Shown here piece by piece: positions 22,967 to 34,154 of a stretch of 64,000 nt of DNA. Below the pieces are notes generated by a model. The model was not told the DNA's origin and searched no databases. It saw only the letters and a program-made list of their open reading frames with translations. Made by a program: the position numbers and the translations under genes. Source of the DNA: Thermothelomyces thermophilus ATCC 42464. Lineage: Eukaryota; Ascomycota; Sordariomycetes; Sordariales; Chaetomiaceae. The stretch is taken from the NCBI RefSeq assembly GCF_000226095.1, contig NC_016473.1, positions 5,332,001-5,396,000 on the forward strand, given 5' to 3'. How positions within the stretch are numbered: the first letter of the stretch is position 1; every line of letters starts with the position of its first letter.

Positions 22967-23821
22967 ATGGCGGCCAACCTCGTTAGAAGGACCACCAAAA
23001 TCCTGGTCCTGAACCCTAACTCATCCACAAGAATGACACATGGCTTGGAACAGGGTCTCAGACACATGGAGTTATCCCAAGTATGCACCCGGGTATCTCT
23101 CGAGTAGGGCGGCAGGTGCCGTTCTCGTTGGCCCGGCTAACGCCTTTAGTCCACCGAGGTTCATACGTATACGGCGCCAGGAGAGAGCCCAGAAAGTATT
23201 AATGACGGCGAGGATGTTCAGACGAGCTGCCGGGTCGTAAGCAAGGACTTGGAAGCAACAGGACTGCTGCGCCAATACGACGCAGTGCTAGTGGCCTGCT
23301 TCAGCGTCCATCCGCTGGTAGGCGTACTGGCCGAGAAGGAGGGCGAGTTTGACAGGCTGTCCGTGATGGGCATTTTCGAGGCCAGCATCATTACGTGCTT
23401 GTCGCTCTTGCGCCCGAATAAGAAATGGGGGATCGTGACAACGGGGAAGTTTTGGGAGAGTCACTTGACCCAAGGGGTGAGCCAGTTCTTGGGGACGCAA
23501 TCCCAGGATCTCAGCACCAAGTTCGCCGGAGTGGAAACTACAGGGCTAAATGCGGGTGACTTTCACGGAGGCGTAGACCCGAAAATGGTCAAGGAGAAAC
23601 TGGGTGAGGCGACGGCGCGGCTCCTGTCCAAGGGGGACGTGGAGTGTGTTGTTATGGGTTGCGCTGGCATGGCTGGTTTGGAAGAGATCATCCGATCCGT
23701 GGCTCTAGAACAGTACGGCTCAAGGTACGCCCGGGAACTCCTGGTCATTGACGGCGTGAGGGCTGGAGTCGGCTTGCTGGAGCAAATGGTTCGAAACAAG
23801 CGGGCTTTTCAGAAGTCATAG
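22967..23821 (+). CDS. Asp/Glu/hydantoin racemase family protein (Dcg1-like)
   Basis: Exons 22967-23080 and 23150-23821 give 261 residues. The fold family is the two-cysteine, cofactor-independent racemases. Both catalytic Cys positions are present: VLVACFSVHPL and VVMGCAGMAGL. The N-terminal ILVLNPNSSTRMT strand-turn and SVMGIFEASIITC are typical of the Dcg1/hydantoin-racemase branch, which in fungi is linked to nitrogen (allantoin) catabolism. Substrate cannot be told from sequence. The start at 22967 (MAANLVRRTTK) puts the first strand near the N-terminus; the frame is open 30 codons farther up. The 69-nt intron has consensus ends. Its stop is 93 bp from the stop of the convergent MFS gene. 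Confidence 0.88.
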
Positions 23822-23914
23822 GCATTGAAACCCTAGCAGATGAGCATGCCGGTTTCTGGAACCTGGCCTATTTTTTGGCTTATAAACCAGAACAAACCAT
23901 ACGCCTCACCAACG

Positions 23915-25534
23915 TCAGTCAGTACGTCTTGCCCGCCCCCATACCTCATCCACATCCCGCTTCCCCCTGGTCTCAGGCACATGTCTCGTGACAAACATGG
24001 CCCACAGAAGAGCAAAGCCCGCGAAAATGAAGTACACCCACCCCGCACCGCCCAGAGCATCGTTTAGAGCCTGGTTGACAATGGGGAACAGATAGGCGAC
24101 GAGGAAGGTCGCAATGTAGCTCGCTCCCAGCGCCCACGACTGGGTCGCACCCACGGCCTCCGGCCCGACGAGTTCCGAGGCCATGATGAAAGGCACGGGA
24201 CCGAGACCAAGGGCGAAAAAAGCCACAAACAGCAGAACGGCGACCGCCGACAGGATCTTCAACCCAAACCTGATCGAGAGGGCGAGCGCGAGGGAGCTCG
24301 AGCCCTGGCCGATGATGGACGCGAGGAGGCAGGTTTTGCGGCCGAGGCGGTCCGGAAGCGGAGACGCGGCGATGGTTGTGCCGAGATTGATGACCGATAT
24401 GATGATGGTCAGGATCGCCGAACTCATGGGAAGAAGGTCGTTGAGCAGCGACACCGAATACATGATGATGGAGTTGATGCCGCAGAGCTGCTGCGCAAAC
24501 ATGATGCCCACCACAGCAGTGATAGCCGGCCGATACAGCGGGTCACGGACAACCTGCACGAAGCCCAAGTGTGCCTTCGAGGCTCGCGAGCCAGAAGATG
24601 ATGGAGGAGATAGTAGGCCGGCACCGCGCTCGGTCGCCTCGGTGTCTTCCCCCGCCAACAGCCGCTCCCGTTCTCCGGGCGGTTTCCCGTCGCCGGCCCC
24701 CCAGGCCTCCACTTCCTCGTCGATATTGCTGTTCTTACCTCGAATTCGCTGGAGAGCGCGACGCGCACGGGCGATGTCTCCCTTGACGTTCGCCGTCCAG
24801 GACGGGCTTTCCGGGACGATCAGTAGGCCGAGGGTCTGGGCCACGGCAACGATGACGCCGGTGCCGAAGATCCACCGCCACGAGCTGTCGTGGCTCAAGA
24901 AATAGCCCAGGGTCTGGGTGAAGAGAATTCCAACGTTGATGCTGATCTGCGTGAAAGCGCCAAAGAAGCCACGCTTTGAGGGCGGGGCCACCTCGCTAAT
25001 GTACAGCGGCACGATCACGGTGCTTGCGCCGGCTCCAATACCGGTAAGAAAACGAGCGATGATCATGACGGCAACCGACGCGGCAAACGTCTCGACGGCG
25101 GATCCGGCAAGATAGCAGACAGCCGTGGCCTGCATGGAGAGGCGGCGGCCGCGGCGGGAGGTAAACGGGCCGGCGGCCAGAGCGCCAACCAATCCGCCGA
25201 CAGTAAACATGGCCGAAATGGCGGCAAACGACGCCGCGGTCATGGGAATACAGTCTGTCGCTGTGCTGGAATTCTCGCTGGACCCGAAGGATAGCACTTT
25301 CTCTTTCCAGGACACTGACTTTTTCTGGCAAGTGAGGACATCTTGAGGCGCGTTCAATTCGGCCTGGGGTCAGACATGACGTTAGAAGGCCGCCTTGATC
25401 TGGGCGAAGTCTTCCAAATTGAGAGATAGAGGGACCCGTCTCACCAGGTGATAGCCGAACTGGAGCGGGCCCAGTGTAGCCACTGCTACGAGCACTACCA
25501 GATAGGGAGTGACATCTCCTATGGCGGAAGGCAT
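23915..25534 (-). CDS. MFS sugar-porter family transporter
   Basis: Exons 25445-25534 and 23915-25363 give 512 residues. Twelve hydrophobic segments are split by a hydrophilic loop of about 70 residues after the sixth. Sugar-porter signatures: FGYHLAELNAPQDV in helix 1 (formed across the 81-nt intron), SRRGRRLSMQ, RFLTGIGAGASTVIVPLYISEVAP, PESPSW, QQLCGINSIIMYS, DRLGRKTCLL and PETRGK. The helix-1 motif and the QQLCGIN block resemble the yeast Vps73/Ybr241c-type vacuolar branch more than plasma-membrane hexose carriers, an inference. An in-frame upstream Met at 25588 exists; 25534 was chosen for a short N-terminus. The central loop is Ser/Glu-rich (residues about 235-290). Confidence 0.9.
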
Positions 25535-25884
25535 TGTGAACGGAACTCGATTGCTTGTTGTTGCTAGTGCTAAGTCGCTAATTGACAAACATTATCAAAT
25601 TAGGGTTATTGTTGATGGAGGCGATCCTGGAATCAACGCGCGCGCAGACCGAATGGAGGAGAGCTTGAACGGAGAACACAAAAAAGCACCAAGCTCCGGG
25701 TTGTTGGCGGTCCCGTCGCTGCGGGACAGCTGTTCTAGGCTGGACCAGCAAATGACGCGGCGCAGCTGCATGCTGACAGCATCTCGTGGGGAAGCTCCGA
25801 TATTCCTTGTTTAGTGCATATCCTCGCTAACTATCCAATGCTTCGTTATCATCATTTAAACTGATTCGGTTGCTTCATTCCGCT
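25535..25884. other. Short intergenic region, MFS promoter
   Basis: 350 bp between the MFS start and the reductase stop. No gene or named motif seen. Confidence 0.5.
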
Positions 25885-26914
25885 TTAAAAAGTGTCCTGT
25901 TTGTAACCCCCCGCAAGCGCTTTCTTGACCGCAACTTCGAGGGTGTCCAATTCCTCTAGCTGGGGCGAAAGCACGCTGTTGTCGTTCTGGGCGTATAGGG
26001 TGCCTCCCTCGGCCCAGATCCGTCGCAGCGTGACAAGCGTCGCCCGGGGTTCGCCTTCATCCCACAACTTGGCCTCGAATGCCCGGACATCGTCGAGTGA
26101 TGTCTTGATCACCTCCCATTTCGAGCCGCTTTGCCGTTCATACTCGGCCAAAACCTCATTGGGTGTTACCACGAAGCTTTGCACCTTGAGCGCTTTGCCG
26201 AAGGACACCTCCGGGGACTTGAGCGTTGCGACCACGAACTTGCCGACGCTGTGGGTTTTGGTTTGGTCAGAGTCGAGTTGCTGGTCAACGCAAGGGCCAA
26301 CTTGGAAAGACTTACTCGCGCATTGTGCAAAATCCAACCTTTCCGTTGCCATCCCCAATCACATATGCCCGCTTCTGCTCGGGAAGGAATCCGCCGGCTG
26401 CCTCGAGACCGGAACCGGCGTTCACCCACATGTCGAAGTACGGACCCGTCACCACGTATGTGACCTTGACCCGCTTCAGGTTCTCGCGGATGTACTTGCG
26501 AACCTGCAACTTGAGCTGGTGAGGGCGTTCGTTTGGACTCTTATCATTGTGCTCGATGTCGGTGCCAAACTCCGAGGGCAGAAACCACTTGACGCTCTCC
26601 GAGTCCTCGGCCAGCTTCAAGAGGTTGATCTGGTGCTGAAGGCCGCCTCTTCCCACGGCCGAAATGACCGTGTCCACGCCGGTGTAAGCTGCCTTGACAT
26701 CGCTTTCGGACGTGAGGTCACCGACAATGACCGAGAGACCTTCCGACTTCCACTTGTCCAGCTGCGCGGCCTTCTCTTTCGCGCTATTCGGTGATGTAAA
26801 AAGCACCAGCTGTTGGAAGGCGGGCTTGGCGTGGAGCAGGGCCGACGTGATGTACCGCCCAATGGTGCCCGTGCCGCCAAAGATGAGAATCTTGGATGCT
26901 GCGAATGACGACAT
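25885..26914 (-). CDS. NmrA / isoflavone-reductase-like NAD(P)-binding protein
   Basis: Exons 26316-26914 and 25885-26248 give 320 residues, the normal size. The N-terminal dinucleotide-binding motif is ILIFGGTGTIGRYI, followed by DLTSESDVKAAYTGVDTVISAVG, typical of the atypical short-chain dehydrogenase (NmrA, isoflavone and phenylcoumaran reductase) group. WFLPSEFGTDIEH holds the conserved block before the catalytic Lys position of that group. YVIGDGNGKVGFCTMRD spans the 67-nt intron. Members are either small-molecule reductases or redox-sensing regulators; sequence alone does not decide. The start is the Met directly before SSFAASK. Confidence 0.9.
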
Positions 26915-27811
26915 CTGAACTTGAAGACCGAATACTCTAACAAGATAGAGGCAAAGAAAGGTTGGCGTTGCGTAGCGAAAAGAGCAAAGTCTAGGTGCAA
27001 TTGCTTCGAAGTTGTCCAATTCAGACTCACAACGTGCAGAAGAGTTCTGAGAGGAATGAAAGAGGTCTTACAAAAAAGAAGGGCTGGGTGATCACGACAA
27101 AGTAACGATTGAAGACCTCATCTGATTGCGAAGGGCGCACCATTAAACATGCCCCTCATTCGGACCCCGCCTGCTTCCAGAGCTGCGCATATCATCGGTT
27201 GCTGTTTCGGGTCGCGAGTCTCATGTACTTTGCGCTCACACTTCTGCCCGATCACACTAACACGAGATCTTTGGAACCCAAATCGAGGCTTCAGACGCCC
27301 TTTTATGGCGTATATACCCCAAATCATAGTCTTCTTTACTTGTTGGGCACTGCTACATTTGGGATTAGGTGACATTGACCTTCAGATTGACGAAGGTATC
27401 TGCGGGCCCACAGTTGCGGAAAGTTCGCTCCAGAGGTTACAAGGTGTGGAACAAGGCTCCCAGAATGCCAACCAAAAGGGCCCCAAATGTGGTAGCTCGA
27501 TACATAAGAAATCTGCGCTCGCAATCCAATCAGCAACAAACTCCCAACAGCATTTGAACTGTTGTGCTTCGTTGCTTGAGAAGCTCCCTTACCTACCATG
27601 ACCTACGAAGTGTACACACAAGTTGGGTTGTCGCGAGTCCACACTGCTTATCGATTTCATGCTTCCCATTGGCCAATGTAAGCTTTCCGGCAGGCAACCC
27701 AACAATTTTTTTGCGAAGAGCTCGTGGATTCCAGTCTTGGAAACTACAAACCGACAGCCCAGCCCGATAGCCCACGATTCTTACCATCAGTGAGCGGCTC
27801 TTCCTCCCAAT
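26915..27811. other. Divergent promoter region of the reductase and rpa43
   Basis: About 0.9 kb between two divergent starts. Short frames are not protein-like. No gene seen. Confidence 0.5.
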
Positions 27812-29314
27812 ATGTCTGCAAACGCGGGCGAAAGCTCGCACGATGCGGTAACAGAAAGCAGTCAGAAACACGAGAAGAAGCACAAGAAAGCCAAGTCGGA
27901 CCACAAGAAGAAGAGGGCGCGGGAGGACGACGATGCTGCCGTAGTAGAAGAGACGCCGAGAAAGTCAAAAAAGACCAAGGGCACGGATGCCGAGGAACGG
28001 GCAGAGCAACCCGCAAGCCTCGAGTTAGGCTCCGATGAGCTGACAAAGAAGAAGAAGAAGAAGCAGAAGGCACAGGAGGAGGACGAAGAACGACAAAATG
28101 GACCAACGGTGTCAGAAGAGCCGAAGAAGCACCGCAAAACGTCCGGCAAACATGTAAAGGACGCTGAACAGCCCGAGCCTGAGGCGATGGAGGTTGACAC
28201 CCCGGAAACGGCGCCGGTGGAGGAGGAGCGCAAGTCGGACAAGAAGCGCAAGCAAAAGAAGTCCAAAAAGCATAAATCTGAAGAGGCTGAAGAGATGCCG
28301 AAGAAGGATTTGGACGAGGCAGATGGAGAAGGAAAAGAAAAGAAGAAGCGCAAGAGCAAACAGAGCTCTACCACGAATGCAACAACCCTCCAGGAGGCGA
28401 CTTCAGGATCGGCTGCTGAAATGCCAGCGGATGCCGACTTCCCCTTTTTCACACAGACGATCTCGCTCTACGTTCCATTCTTTCCCGTCGGATTCGACAA
28501 GCCTCTGACCAACGTGGCCGCCCAACACCTCGACCCGCTCTTGAACCACTATTCACCGCTCCTGCGTGGTGTACTCCTCGGCTACTCCAACCTCAATCTG
28601 TCGGACAGACCGGCTAAGGCGAGCTTAACTCACCCGCCAACCGACGAAACCCCGGCCTTGCTGCACTCGATTGACGAGTATGCCGTCGGATTCGGCTGGC
28701 TGACATTCGACGCCCAATTGTTCGTCCCGTCTCGTGGCAAGTGGATGGAGGGAGTTGTGCAACTCCAGAGCGAGGGGCATATCGGCGTGGTCTGCTGGAA
28801 TAAGTTCAATGCCAGCATTGAGGCTAAGCGTTTGCCGAAAGGCTGGAAGTGGGTTGACTTGGCCAAGGGCGGCGTCAAGTCCAACGCGTCTCCCGCACCC
28901 GACCAGGAGGGCGAGCCGGAGGACCAGTCAGACATTCTTGATGGCGAGGAGTTGCAAGTTGTGGAGCAGATCCATACCACAGGTTATTGGGTCGACCAGA
29001 AAGGAAAGAAGGTCAGTGGCAAGTTGCGGTTCCGTATCAAGAACTTCGATGTCGGTCTAGCGGGCGACTACGGGTATCTCAGCATCGAGGGCACTTGTCT
29101 GGACGACGAGGCCGAACGGACTCTTGCTGCTCAGGAACGCGAGGCAGAGCGGGCCCGCCGGGCAAAGCAAAATCCCGGTGGCCTTCTCCGGCCGCTTTCA
29201 CGGAGGGTACCCGAGTTCAGCATGACCAAGTTCGGGAGGGAGGACGAGGAAGAGGACGGCGGGCAACGGACCGTCCTGTACAAGGGCAGCCGCCCTGGCA
29301 CGCCCGATGACTAG
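27812..29314 (+). CDS. rpa43: RNA polymerase I subunit Rpa43
   Basis: 500-residue single-exon protein. Rpa43 forms the polymerase I stalk and contacts initiation factor Rrn3 in the nucleolus. Residues 1-205 are an extended Lys/Glu-rich, low-complexity tail typical of filamentous fungi. From about 210 the stalk domain begins (FFTQTISLYVPFFPVGF, HLDPLLNHYSPLLRGVLLGYSN). An OB-fold follows (FGWLTFDAQLFVPSRGKWMEGVV, HIGVVCWNKFNASI, GKKVSGKLRFRIKNFDV). An acidic linker (DQSDILDGEELQVVEQ) splits the OB strands as in the yeast protein. The C-terminal 70 residues are charged. It is divergent from the reductase gene. Confidence 0.93.
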   Translation: MSANAGESSHDAVTESSQKHEKKHKKAKSDHKKKRAREDDDAAVVEETPRKSKKTKGTDAEERAEQPASLELGSDELTKKKKKKQKAQEEDEERQNGPTVSEEPKKHRKTSGKHVKDAEQPEPEAMEVDTPETAPVEEERKSDKKRKQKKSKKHKSEEAEEMPKKDLDEADGEGKEKKKRKSKQSSTTNATTLQEATSGSAAEMPADADFPFFTQTISLYVPFFPVGFDKPLTNVAAQHLDPLLNHYSPLLRGVLLGYSNLNLSDRPAKASLTHPPTDETPALLHSIDEYAVGFGWLTFDAQLFVPSRGKWMEGVVQLQSEGHIGVVCWNKFNASIEAKRLPKGWKWVDLAKGGVKSNASPAPDQEGEPEDQSDILDGEELQVVEQIHTTGYWVDQKGKKVSGKLRFRIKNFDVGLAGDYGYLSIEGTCLDDEAERTLAAQEREAERARRAKQNPGGLLRPLSRRVPEFSMTKFGREDEEEDGGQRTVLYKGSRPGTPDD

Positions 29315-30616
29315 GTGTTGTCTGGGCTCACACGTCAGCTCTCTTCCCCACCCTCTTCCGCGCGCAGTTCGACGCGGAGCCCAGGGTTTTGTTGATTTGC
29401 TTTGGCGTCAAACGGCTTCGGAGTTTGGGAGGAGGTCTGCATCGAAGCATGAATATTGAAGCGACCACCGACGAATACAGTGATCGATACCCGCTTCAGT
29501 GTTGATCAGTTCTGTTTGCCCCATGCAATACCCCCGAGCGAGTCCATGACAAGCCGCTCGAGGGGAGAGGAATAATGTGGCCGCGTCCTAGACCAAAAGA
29601 AAAACGATGCTGAATTGTTAATGCTGACACGCTCGAAGCAACTCCCACCCGGTGACGCCGCCGACGTCTTCGGCCTGTCTCGCCATCCCAGTCAAATTGA
29701 ACGGCTATGCAGCGCATCCATCTTTCCGTTGGCGTTGCTAGTTGGGAGGCAAGCCTACCGTACAGTGCCACTATGTCCCATCGCTTAGAATCTCTCCTGC
29801 CACCCGCTCCTCATCCTCAACCTGATGGTCCTTGGCTATGGGTAAGAAAGGAAGCGGACAATTGCGAACTCTTTGCCCAGGCGACTTGTGCATGACAGCC
29901 CGGGCCGCAAACAGAATCCCCCGCCTCTACCTCGCGAGGCACGGCCAGCATCACGGGATCCTTGCGACGTTGTTGAGGGTTGGAGCGCGCCCGTTCCGCA
30001 GCACTGTGAGGCTTGTCAACTATTCGACTGTCTGGCCATTTCCAGCGGACCTGACCAACAGCTGACCAACCATCATGAACAGTTTGCCCGTCATGGGAAC
30101 CTTCGCCGTGTCGATCTAATGCGCCAAAGCGGGCGCCGAAGTTGAACTGCGCAAATGCAAACACATCCAGCACAAATCTGCGCCGCAGTGGCGAAGCGGT
30201 CGCCCATGAATCAACCATGGCGGCCTTATGCTGGCATTCATGCACTTCGGACTGCTGGGCCGCAAAAGGCGGCCGGGGGCAAAGGTTGCGAACTGGACGC
30301 CCTCAACGCTTCCCGAGCCCGCCACTGACCCATCACCTACCTGCAAGTCGCGATGCAGCCGCGCATCAACAACTCTGGTACTCAGAGCGTCGGAGAGACC
30401 TGCAACCTATCGAAATAGTATGAAGAGCCGAAGAGGATAAATAATCCTGCCGGCGCCGTTTCTTCGTTTCGGCCTTTGTCTCCCCAACCCACAGCAACAG
30501 CCTGTTCCTCGGCTTTTGCTAGACAACCTACCTCGACACAGCCAGCTGCACCGTCCGCGCTGCTACACCAGCACCCAGCTCTCCACGCCGCACAGCCAAC
30601 TCTTTTCAATTACCTC
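29315..30616. other. Intergenic, no gene seen
   Basis: 1.3 kb. The last 140 bases are open in frame with the next gene and may be 5' leader. No recognisable feature otherwise. Confidence 0.5.
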
Positions 30617-31417
30617 ATGATGGAAACTGTCCGCACAATGCTTGGGTGTGTAGCCCGCCGCCGGGCGAGGCACCAAGGATACACGGAGTTCATGGACGAC
30701 GAGAAGACGGCGCCGCTGTACTCAGATGAAGATGACGTTGTGCCATACCCATCCCACGAGGCCATGAGCTACTACTACCCCGACGATGGAGCCGCGACGC
30801 CGGCCACCACGTCCTACGACAATTACTCGGACAACGACGAGAAGGGTGGCTATCACCGGCAGGAGGACACGCGCACGGTGGAGGAGGTGGCCCGAGAGGT
30901 GGCGCAGCTACTGTTTGGGGCCGAGTGGAACGACGACGCGCTTCAGACACGCATCTCGGACACGGTGGGCGACCGGCCCTGGAATCGCAAGATGGTGGAG
31001 TGCTGCCTGGACGCGGTCATCGAGTACATCGAGCGGGGCCGGGTCGGCATGGGCGGCGCCATGTGCGCAGCGCTTGACAAGGCGACCGACACGGCCGACG
31101 AGGAGTTCGCCTTCCCGAGGCGGCACCCGGAGTCGCTCGACGGCTTCATCGCCATCGTCTCGGCTGGTGTGCTCGCCGAGCTGCAGGGCGCCTGGGTGCT
31201 CGAGCTGCTCGGCTTCGGCGAGGTGCAGGGCAAGCAGGAGCTCAAGGACGGCACGGGCGAGATTGCCATGCTGACGTCGGACAAGATCGTTCCCTCGCCC
31301 GTCCCCAAGTCCAACTCGTTTGCTGCGTGGTGGACTAAGGCCTATGACGCCTACATTCCCGCCGGATCAATCTATGCTTTCCTAAAGAGGATGGACATGA
31401 TCGAGCCGGGGGCCTGA
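30617..31417 (+). CDS. Hypothetical acidic helical protein
   Basis: 266 residues from the ATG at 30617 (MMETVRTMLG); the frame is open 47 codons upstream. The first 90 residues are acidic and Tyr/Asp-rich (YSDEDDVVPYPS, YYYPDDGAATP) and probably disordered. From about 95 a helical domain follows: TVEEVAREVAQLLFGAEW, WNRKMVECCLDAVIEYIERG and a hydrophobic helix GFIAIVSAGVLAELQGAWVLELLGFG. The C-terminus has SFAAWWTKAYDAYIPAGSIYAFLKRM. Codon use is strongly GC3-biased in this frame, supporting a real gene. I do not recognise the family. The buried-helix arrangement invites comparison with pore-forming or Bcl-2-like folds, but nothing in the motifs establishes it. Confidence 0.7.
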   Translation: MMETVRTMLGCVARRRARHQGYTEFMDDEKTAPLYSDEDDVVPYPSHEAMSYYYPDDGAATPATTSYDNYSDNDEKGGYHRQEDTRTVEEVAREVAQLLFGAEWNDDALQTRISDTVGDRPWNRKMVECCLDAVIEYIERGRVGMGGAMCAALDKATDTADEEFAFPRRHPESLDGFIAIVSAGVLAELQGAWVLELLGFGEVQGKQELKDGTGEIAMLTSDKIVPSPVPKSNSFAAWWTKAYDAYIPAGSIYAFLKRMDMIEPGA

Positions 31418-33554
31418 ACTCCTGGGCAAGTTCGGAATGGAGCAACCGACATTTTCCTCATGCTCACTTAGGTCGAGTCACTTCTGCTCTCATCCGAGAT
31501 CCTGGAGTTGGCGGATTCATTGGTTCGGTGGTCGGGTCTTTTCGTGGCGTTCGAGGGAACTTCTCGTTGAATGGGCAAATGATGCGCCGCATGAACAACA
31601 GCGAGGCACCCCACCAGCGATCAGATTGATATCACAGACGTGAGCGGAGATGCTGGCGCTTGCATTAGTTTCCCTCCATGGGAGAAGTTGGAGGGATTGA
31701 CTAGATCGTACCACAGTAAAGTAAGATAAGGAGGGCGGCTGGCTGATAACTAGGCAGCGAGATTACCAACTCTAGTCATATAAATTTTCCGTGTTCTTCT
31801 CTCTTGGCCCTCAAGTACACTACTCTTCGGTCAGCCACACTACTGGCTCCGTGATGACTGATGCAACCAAAGCGCCCCGAATCAGTGTTGGGGTGTGACG
31901 AGTTGAGTCTCGAGAATCTTGAACACCTTCCTCGCCCTTCAACGAGATCCTTACCTCTTTGACGCCCCCATGCGTCATCAGCCCAATGCCAAGTGGGTCC
32001 CTTCTGGAAGGGATCACGATCCCCTCCCTCATCTGCGCCCGATTAGGCATTGATACTTCGGACATTGGAACTGTTACATTGTATTGTTGCAACAATTTTA
32101 TCATTTGAGAATCACAATCAAAAGTCTGAAGTACTACTTGTCAACTGTCTGTGCGAACCCGATGGAGGCAGAATCTCACCATACATTACGGAGTACTTGT
32201 AGGAAATCATCAGGGCACTGTAGGTCACTTGTATGTACATACATACAGAGAGGAATACACTAGTGTATATCGAGTTGGCAGTGCTTTACTACAAGAACTC
32301 CGTGCCCCGTAACTACTCCGCAGTTCACACTTCGTGTTCATCAAATGATGTTCATAGTCCCGAAATGCTGAAGACCCCACTCGTGGCGGTCTAGCCCATG
32401 TTCGATGCCTTGGCGGTCGTGACCGGACCGTTACATCCTCGACTCCGTAGCAGCTCGGCTAGGCGTTCATTGGAGGCGACGAAGACATGGCGCAGTTTTG
32501 CAGATGAGGCAGAGTGGACTCCGTACGGAGGGGAGAGTGAAGCGCAGCGCCCTGTAACCTCGCCCCCGGAGCCCAGATTTCCAAGGATAACCCCTTACGG
32601 CGAAAGGAAAATAACGGGAGGGGCAGGCCCCACTACGAATTACCGGCGGCAAATGAGCCTTTGTCTTTCTCGAAAGGTGCGAAGTACCTCATATCAGCGC
32701 GCTCCCCGTTCCGGCAGGTTGTGCTGCCAGTTGAGATGATGATACCCGACGCCGATATTGTGCGAGCTGGGGGTTTCGCTTCGTCTGAGCGGTTTTTCTA
32801 CCGGAATCATATTCCAAGTTTCTTTTCCTGCTCTGCGATCACTTAGTACCAGCCACAGGAACAACAGAAAAGATCAGCGTCTTCTCAATGTTTAACTATT
32901 CATCAATCCCCGGCATATCGAGACCGAACTTCCAGCGGCCCGGACTCCATCTCGGATCCCGTCTCCACCAAAGCCTGCCTATCACCCTACCAACACCTTC
33001 TATCGAAAGACGAGTGACGACAGCTTGACGATCGCGGAGCTCCTCGACCGCCCATCGAAACGCGAGCCGCAGCAGTTCGTTCTTTTTGGCAGAAAGGGCG
33101 CCCTAATAATTTAGAAACGGGCTCGGTCCACCACGGAACGAACTCGACTCGGTTTCCGTCGTCCCGAACTCCTTCTCTACCTTATCTTCAACGACTCGTG
33201 CCACCCGACACCGAGTGCGCAGAGCAAACATTCAACAACTGGCAACAAACACCCCCTGAACTGCCAGCTCCAAAGATCACTCTTTCTCGAGAGTTCGACC
33301 ACTCGACACACAATCCCTCCATATCTCTTCCCGACAGGCCTGTGATAAGTCCTCGGTCGAACCAGTTCGCCCATAGGTCGCCGATTTCAGGCAGCTACTC
33401 ATTCCTCCTTCTACATCACCTATCCGCTCTCCAATGGTTCGACTCTCAGCGCTCTCAAGTCCAACGAAACAGATCTTGGGAAGCCTCTACTACAGCCTGC
33501 GACCAGGAACGTGAACTCGATCGCTAGGGAGAGCTGGTCAGCCTAATAATAACA
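31418..33554. other. Long intergenic region and probable 5' leader
   Basis: 2.1 kb without a credible gene. It includes an exact TACGGAGTA at 32187-32195. From about 32850 on it is rich in TC and CGA steps with no upstream ATG-led long frame, suggesting a long 5' leader for the gene at 33555. Confidence 0.5.
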
Positions 33555-34154
33555 ATGGACAACCTCCTGGAGCCCCCAACCACCTCGGTGCGCCCTTACC
33601 ACCCGCACCACTGCCACGACCTGGCGCTACAAAAGTACCTTCTCCTCCACGAGCAACACGAGTCGCTGCGGCAGCACCTCGACGAGCTGCGGCCGACAGT
33701 AGCAAGCCAGAACTCGATCTGCACGCCCGTCTCGCCGAGCCCGGCCGTGTCTCCGACAACGCGCAGGTCCATATCCCGCTCGCCTGACGACAGATCAGCG
33801 AACGACTCGTCCCCCCAACACGCTTTCTCGCTACCCGTCCAGAGGAGTGGCTCATGCCCCGACAGCAACAGCATCTTCCGCCACTACCACCACCACCACC
33901 CCCCAAACCATAACATCAACCACAACAGTAGCAGCAACAATGATGCTGCGCTATCCCCAGCCGAGCTGCTCGCGGTCGAGGAGGCCAAGCTGTGTGGCGT
34001 CAACGAGGGCATGAAGCGCGCGCTCACCGAGCTGCTCAACTGCGAGGCGGTGCGTGGCGACCATGCGTTCCGCATGTGGGTCCAATGCCGGCTCATGGAC
34101 ACGGAGCGGGAGCTGCGGAGCGGCAGGCGCCGGCGGAGCGCCCCCGGGTCGTAG
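33555..34154 (+). CDS. Conserved-looking fungal protein with His/Asn-rich middle
   Basis: 199 residues. The N-terminus has a helix LALQKYLLLHEQHESLRQHLDELR. The middle is Ser/Pro-rich with phosphosite-like SPSPAVSPTTRRSISRSP, then a His- and Asn-rich run. The C-terminal 60 residues look like a folded unit: ELLAVEEAKLCGVNEGMKRALTELLNCEAVRGDHAFRMWVQCRLMDTERELRSGRRRR. That C-terminal block agrees with uncharacterised sordariomycete proteins as I remember them. Basic RRRR near the end could act in nuclear import. The function is unknown. The long leader upstream suggests regulated expression. Confidence 0.72.
   Translation: MDNLLEPPTTSVRPYHPHHCHDLALQKYLLLHEQHESLRQHLDELRPTVASQNSICTPVSPSPAVSPTTRRSISRSPDDRSANDSSPQHAFSLPVQRSGSCPDSNSIFRHYHHHHPPNHNINHNSSSNNDAALSPAELLAVEEAKLCGVNEGMKRALTELLNCEAVRGDHAFRMWVQCRLMDTERELRSGRRRRSAPGS

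Noticed and set aside
30617-31417. Bcl-2-like cell-death protein
   Set aside because: Only a vague helix pattern; no BH1-BH4 motif could be shown.
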